From contig JAPOYZ010000517.1 of assembly GCA_026706325.1 (NCBI GenBank), forward strand, positions 1 to 9,215: 9,215 nt of DNA. Direction: 5' to 3'. The notes under the pieces are model-generated. The model was not told the DNA's origin and did no database searches. It was given only the letters and a program-made list of their open reading frames with translations. The translations under genes and the position numbers were made by a program. This stretch comes from Candidatus Aminicenantota bacterium. Its GTDB lineage: Bacteria; Acidobacteriota; UBA6911; RPQK01; JAJDTT01. Shown one piece after another: positions 7,256 to 9,215 of the stretch (positions are counted from its first letter, which is position 1; each line of letters begins with the position of its first letter).

Positions 7256-8245
7256 ATGCCCCATCAAGCCCACGAGAAACTCAAGAAAATCGCAGACAGG
7301 ATGAAAGCCGAACGGGATGGTGGGGCTATGCCGGTTGCGGAACGCACGACGGTCCGCGAACTGATTGGGTGGTTCAATTACAAGATACGAAGCGAACTGC
7401 TCATCCGGCGGATCAGGGCAAAATTCGCGGAACTGAATCTCCGCACCGTCCCCGATTTCGAGCGCGAGCACATCGACGGCGCCATCAGGATCGAACTGGA
7501 CACGGAAGCGACGGGCGTCCGGACCGATCCGGTCGATCCGACCGTGCGCATCGGCGTGCTCCCAACAGCCCATCGCCCGCCAATCAGCGTGCGTCCGACC
7601 GATGCTCTGGACAAGGCGACGACGATCATGCTGATCCACGACTTTTCACAACTCCCCGTGATGGTGAACCAACGCGACGTCAAGGGTGTCGTGAGTTGGC
7701 GGTCGATCGGAACGGCGTTCGCGCTGGGACGCCTGGGAGACGAGGTCCGCCACGGCATGGAGGACCATCGCGAAATAGCCGTCGACGCTCCCTTCTTCGA
7801 TGCGATCAAGGACATCTGGGAACATGGATACGTTCTCGTTCGAGACCTTGACCGGACCATCTCGGGAATCGTGACGGCAAGCGATTTCGCCAGACAGTTC
7901 GCGCAACTTGCCCAACCGTTCCTGGTCATCGGCGAGATCGAGCTCCATCTGCGTAACCTGGTGAGCAAGTTCACTCTCGCGGAGATGGCGGAGGCATCCG
8001 AATACCCAAACAGGCCGATTGAGGGCTCATGGGACCTCAACTTCGGCGCCTACTGCCGACTTCTTGAAAACCCGGATCGATGGGGCAAGTTGGGACTGCG
8101 CGTGGACCGAGCCACCTTCATGCGCAACTTGGGCCAAGTCCGGGAGTTGCGAAACGAGGTGATGCATTTCGCGCCTGACGGCCTGGACCCGGAGGAGGTC
8201 GACAAGCTGGAACGCGTTGCCATGTTCCTCCGCATGTTGACCTGA
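7256..8245 (+). CDS. CBS-domain pair fused to a Swt1-type HEPN domain (candidate ligand-controlled RNase)
   Basis: A soluble 329-residue protein without signal or membrane segments. Residues ~30-82 form a helical N-terminal region (TVRELIGWFNYKIRSELLIRR, then RTVPDFEREHIDGAIRIEL). Two CBS domains follow: ~105-158 (ISVRPTDALDKATTIMLIHDFSQLPVM.. GVVSWRSIG) and ~170-217 (IAVDAPFFDAIKDI.. GIVTASDFAR). CBS pairs usually bind adenine nucleotides or S-adenosylmethionine. From ~220 a HEPN-like helical domain carries IGEIELHLRNLV and, at 299-304, RNEVMH, the RNxxxH catalytic signature of HEPN ribonucleases. ATG 7247 adds three residues, but GAGGA at 7242-7246 abuts it and is 9 nt from 7256, so 7256 is preferred. 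A 49-bp gap separates it from the nuclease-like gene on the same strand. CBS assignment is firm and HEPN likely; RNase activity and any defence role are inferred. Confidence 0.8.
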   Translation: MPHQAHEKLKKIADRMKAERDGGAMPVAERTTVRELIGWFNYKIRSELLIRRIRAKFAELNLRTVPDFEREHIDGAIRIELDTEATGVRTDPVDPTVRIGVLPTAHRPPISVRPTDALDKATTIMLIHDFSQLPVMVNQRDVKGVVSWRSIGTAFALGRLGDEVRHGMEDHREIAVDAPFFDAIKDIWEHGYVLVRDLDRTISGIVTASDFARQFAQLAQPFLVIGEIELHLRNLVSKFTLAEMAEASEYPNRPIEGSWDLNFGAYCRLLENPDRWGKLGLRVDRATFMRNLGQVRELRNEVMHFAPDGLDPEEVDKLERVAMFLRMLT

Positions 8246-8294
8246 AATCCTGGTGTTCGTGCCACGTGAAAACTATACGAGAAGGAAGTAACGA

Positions 8295-8909
8295 ATGGAT
8301 GCTGATCTCGGTCCGGTCCCTTTCAAACTGAGGGAGCCAATGGACAAGTTCATTGTAGAAAGCGGGTGCCCGGAAGCTACTCTCGGCGACTACTGGCGCT
8401 GGTCGAGTTCGAGCGTTCTCGACAACACGGAGCGAGGCGTTGTGGCCGAGTTTCTCGTGGCAAACGCGTTGGGCCTGACTGACAAGCCGCGTGTCGAGTG
8501 GGGGGCCTACGATCTCAAGATGCCTTGCGGCACCAAGATCGAGATCAAGAGTTCAGCGTACCTGCAGTCCTGGCGTCAAAAAGATTACTCTACGATAAAG
8601 TTCGGTATCGCCCAAACTAAGGAGGCGTGGGACGCCAACACGGGGGAGAGTCAGGCGCACGACCCGCCGAAACGCATCGCAGACATCTACGTTTTCTGCC
8701 TGCTGAAGCACAAGGAGAAAGCCACGGTCGATCCACTCAATACGGAGCAGTGGGAGTTCTTCGTGGTTCCAACCTTTCGAATCAACGAGGAGCATTCATG
8801 TCGCAAGGAAATTAGTCTGAAGCAGCTTGAGTGCGTGGTAGACCACCCTACCTCATACAGCGACCTTGCGGACACCGTCACCAGCGTTGCCGAGTCAATC
8901 TCCTCGTGA
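8295..8909 (+). CDS. Probable PD-(D/E)XK nuclease-fold protein of unknown function
   Basis: A 204-residue soluble protein. The central region has the order of motifs expected for a restriction-endonuclease-like (PD-(D/E)XK) fold: helix RGVVAEFLVANALG with E52, then YDLKMP with D73, then IEIKSS with E83 and K85 as the ExK pair on the next strand. Later strands IADIYVFCLL (~128-137) and QWEFFVVP (~152-159) fit the fold core. The N-terminal segment GDYWRWSSSSVLDNT looks like a conserved family signature, and I recall similar uncharacterised proteins. The ATG at 8295 has AAGGA at 8282-8286, spaced 8 nt; an internal ATG at 8340 is less likely. Codon and base use are less GC-biased than in the metabolic genes to the left. 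It could cut DNA in defence or repair, but target, partner and activity are not shown by the sequence. Confidence 0.7.
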   Translation: MDADLGPVPFKLREPMDKFIVESGCPEATLGDYWRWSSSSVLDNTERGVVAEFLVANALGLTDKPRVEWGAYDLKMPCGTKIEIKSSAYLQSWRQKDYSTIKFGIAQTKEAWDANTGESQAHDPPKRIADIYVFCLLKHKEKATVDPLNTEQWEFFVVPTFRINEEHSCRKEISLKQLECVVDHPTSYSDLADTVTSVAESISS

Positions 8910-8925
8910 TCCAGACGAACCCTCG

Positions 8926-8946
8926 GCGGCGGCCGTCCAACGCCGC
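8926..8946 (+). terminator. Weak hairpin downstream of the nuclease-like gene
   Basis: GCGGCG (8926-8931) can pair with CGCCGC (8941-8946) around a 9-nt loop, starting 17 nt after the TGA. No T-run follows. It may mark the 3' end of the CBS-HEPN/nuclease transcript, but in GC-rich sequence this is weak evidence. Confidence 0.2.
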
Positions 8947-8996
8947 TCCGATGGGAGCCGTTTGTGGACTCAAAAAGCCCCACATCCAATCCGGTG

Positions 8997-9011
8997 TATT
9001 CTTGAAGAATA
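8997..9011. promoter_or_regulatory. Perfect palindrome with -10-like box before the RHH gene, probable autoregulatory operator
   Basis: TATTCTTGAAGAATA is a perfect inverted repeat with 7-bp arms around a central G, in an otherwise GC-rich spacer. Its left arm contains TATTCT (8997-9002), usable as a -10 hexamer with a start near 9009. Its last base is the first base of the AGGAGG at 9011-9016. Ribbon-helix-helix antitoxins typically repress their own promoter by binding such palindromes, so an operator is the likeliest reading. No good -35 was found. Confidence 0.55.
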
Positions 9012-9021
9012 GGAGGTTGCC

Positions 9022-9215
9022 ATGTTGTCAATCCGACTTCCCGAGGAGATTGACGCCAGTCTCAAACGTCTCGCAGAGGAGGCCGGCCAGACCAAGAGCG
9101 ACTACGCCCTCGAAGCCATCGTTGAGAAGATCGAGGAAACGGAAGACGTGCAACTGGCCGAGCCGCCGCGCAGGCAGAAGGGGCAAACGTCTTTCAGCTG
9201 GAAGTCCCCACCGAA
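9022..9215 (+). CDS. Ribbon-helix-helix antitoxin-like protein, RelB/CopG type (3' end outside window)
   Basis: Sixty-four residues are visible, starting MLSIRLPEEIDASLKRLAEEAG. The opening SIRLPEEID is the DNA-contacting beta strand of the ribbon-helix-helix fold. The following helices include QTKSDYALEAIVEKIEE and end in EDVQLAE, the layout of RelB-like antitoxins that neutralise RelE/ParE-type toxins. The C-terminal part after residue 47 (PPRRQKGQTSFSW) is Arg/Lys-rich and would be the toxin-binding tail; it is less typical of the family. The ATG is supported by a strong AGGAGG ending 5 nt before it. A toxin gene would be expected just beyond the window edge, so pairing is unconfirmed. The palindrome at 8997-9011 suggests autorepression. 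A solitary RHH transcription factor is the alternative. Confidence 0.75.
   Translation, partial: MLSIRLPEEIDASLKRLAEEAGQTKSDYALEAIVEKIEETEDVQLAEPPRRQKGQTSFSWKSPP

Noticed and set aside
8237..8279. Promoter for the nuclease-like gene from TTGACC (8237) and TATACG (8274)
   Set aside because: The spacer of about 31 bp is far too long for a sigma-70 promoter, and no better -35 is spaced correctly from TATACG.

Overview
This is a GC-rich bacterial window with densely packed genes. It shows lipoprotein and Tat-type export signals, a heme-c motif fused to squalene-cyclase-type repeats, a sialidase and a FeoB iron transporter. That mix resembles uncultured Acidobacteriota, Planctomycetota or Verrucomicrobiota. 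This placement is an impression from gene content, not a demonstrated one.

Layout. (1) 1-728, plus: the 3' end of feoB. It converges on (2) 748-2139, minus: a serine beta-lactamase-like hydrolase; a small GAAA-loop hairpin lies between the two stops. (3) 2166-2906, plus: an exported TPR protein, divergent from the hydrolase with about 26 bp between starts. (4) 2947-4167, minus: a lipoprotein sialidase (GH33-like, five Asp boxes). (5) 4168-4358: a divergent promoter region with an inverted repeat and a pair of GC-rich direct repeats. (6) 4359-5465, plus: an exported protein with one CxxCH heme-c site followed by prenyltransferase/squalene-cyclase-like repeats. (7) 5531-7210, plus: an amidase-signature enzyme with a twin-arginine and lipobox leader, preceded by a stem-loop. 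(8) 7256-8245, plus: a fusion of two CBS domains to a HEPN domain with an intact RNxxxH motif. (9) 8295-8909, plus: a probable PD-(D/E)XK nuclease-fold protein. (10) 9022 to the end, plus: a ribbon-helix-helix antitoxin-like protein, cut by the window edge and preceded by a perfect 15-bp palindrome that runs into its ribosome binding site.

Working together. Genes 2-7 look like an envelope and periplasmic catabolic set: sialic acid release, amide hydrolysis, and a heme/cyclase-repeat protein. From about 7211 the character changes. Base composition and codon choice become less GC-biased, and the genes become nucleic-acid-directed (a HEPN RNase candidate, a PD-(D/E)XK candidate, an RHH regulator). 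The best candidate for an undescribed system is the tandem pair CBS-HEPN plus PD-(D/E)XK protein. A model in which a nucleotide-sensing effector works with a DNA nuclease is inference and is not proven by the sequence. No tRNA, rRNA, CRISPR array, transposase or att site was seen, and no stretch over 300 bases lacks a gene.
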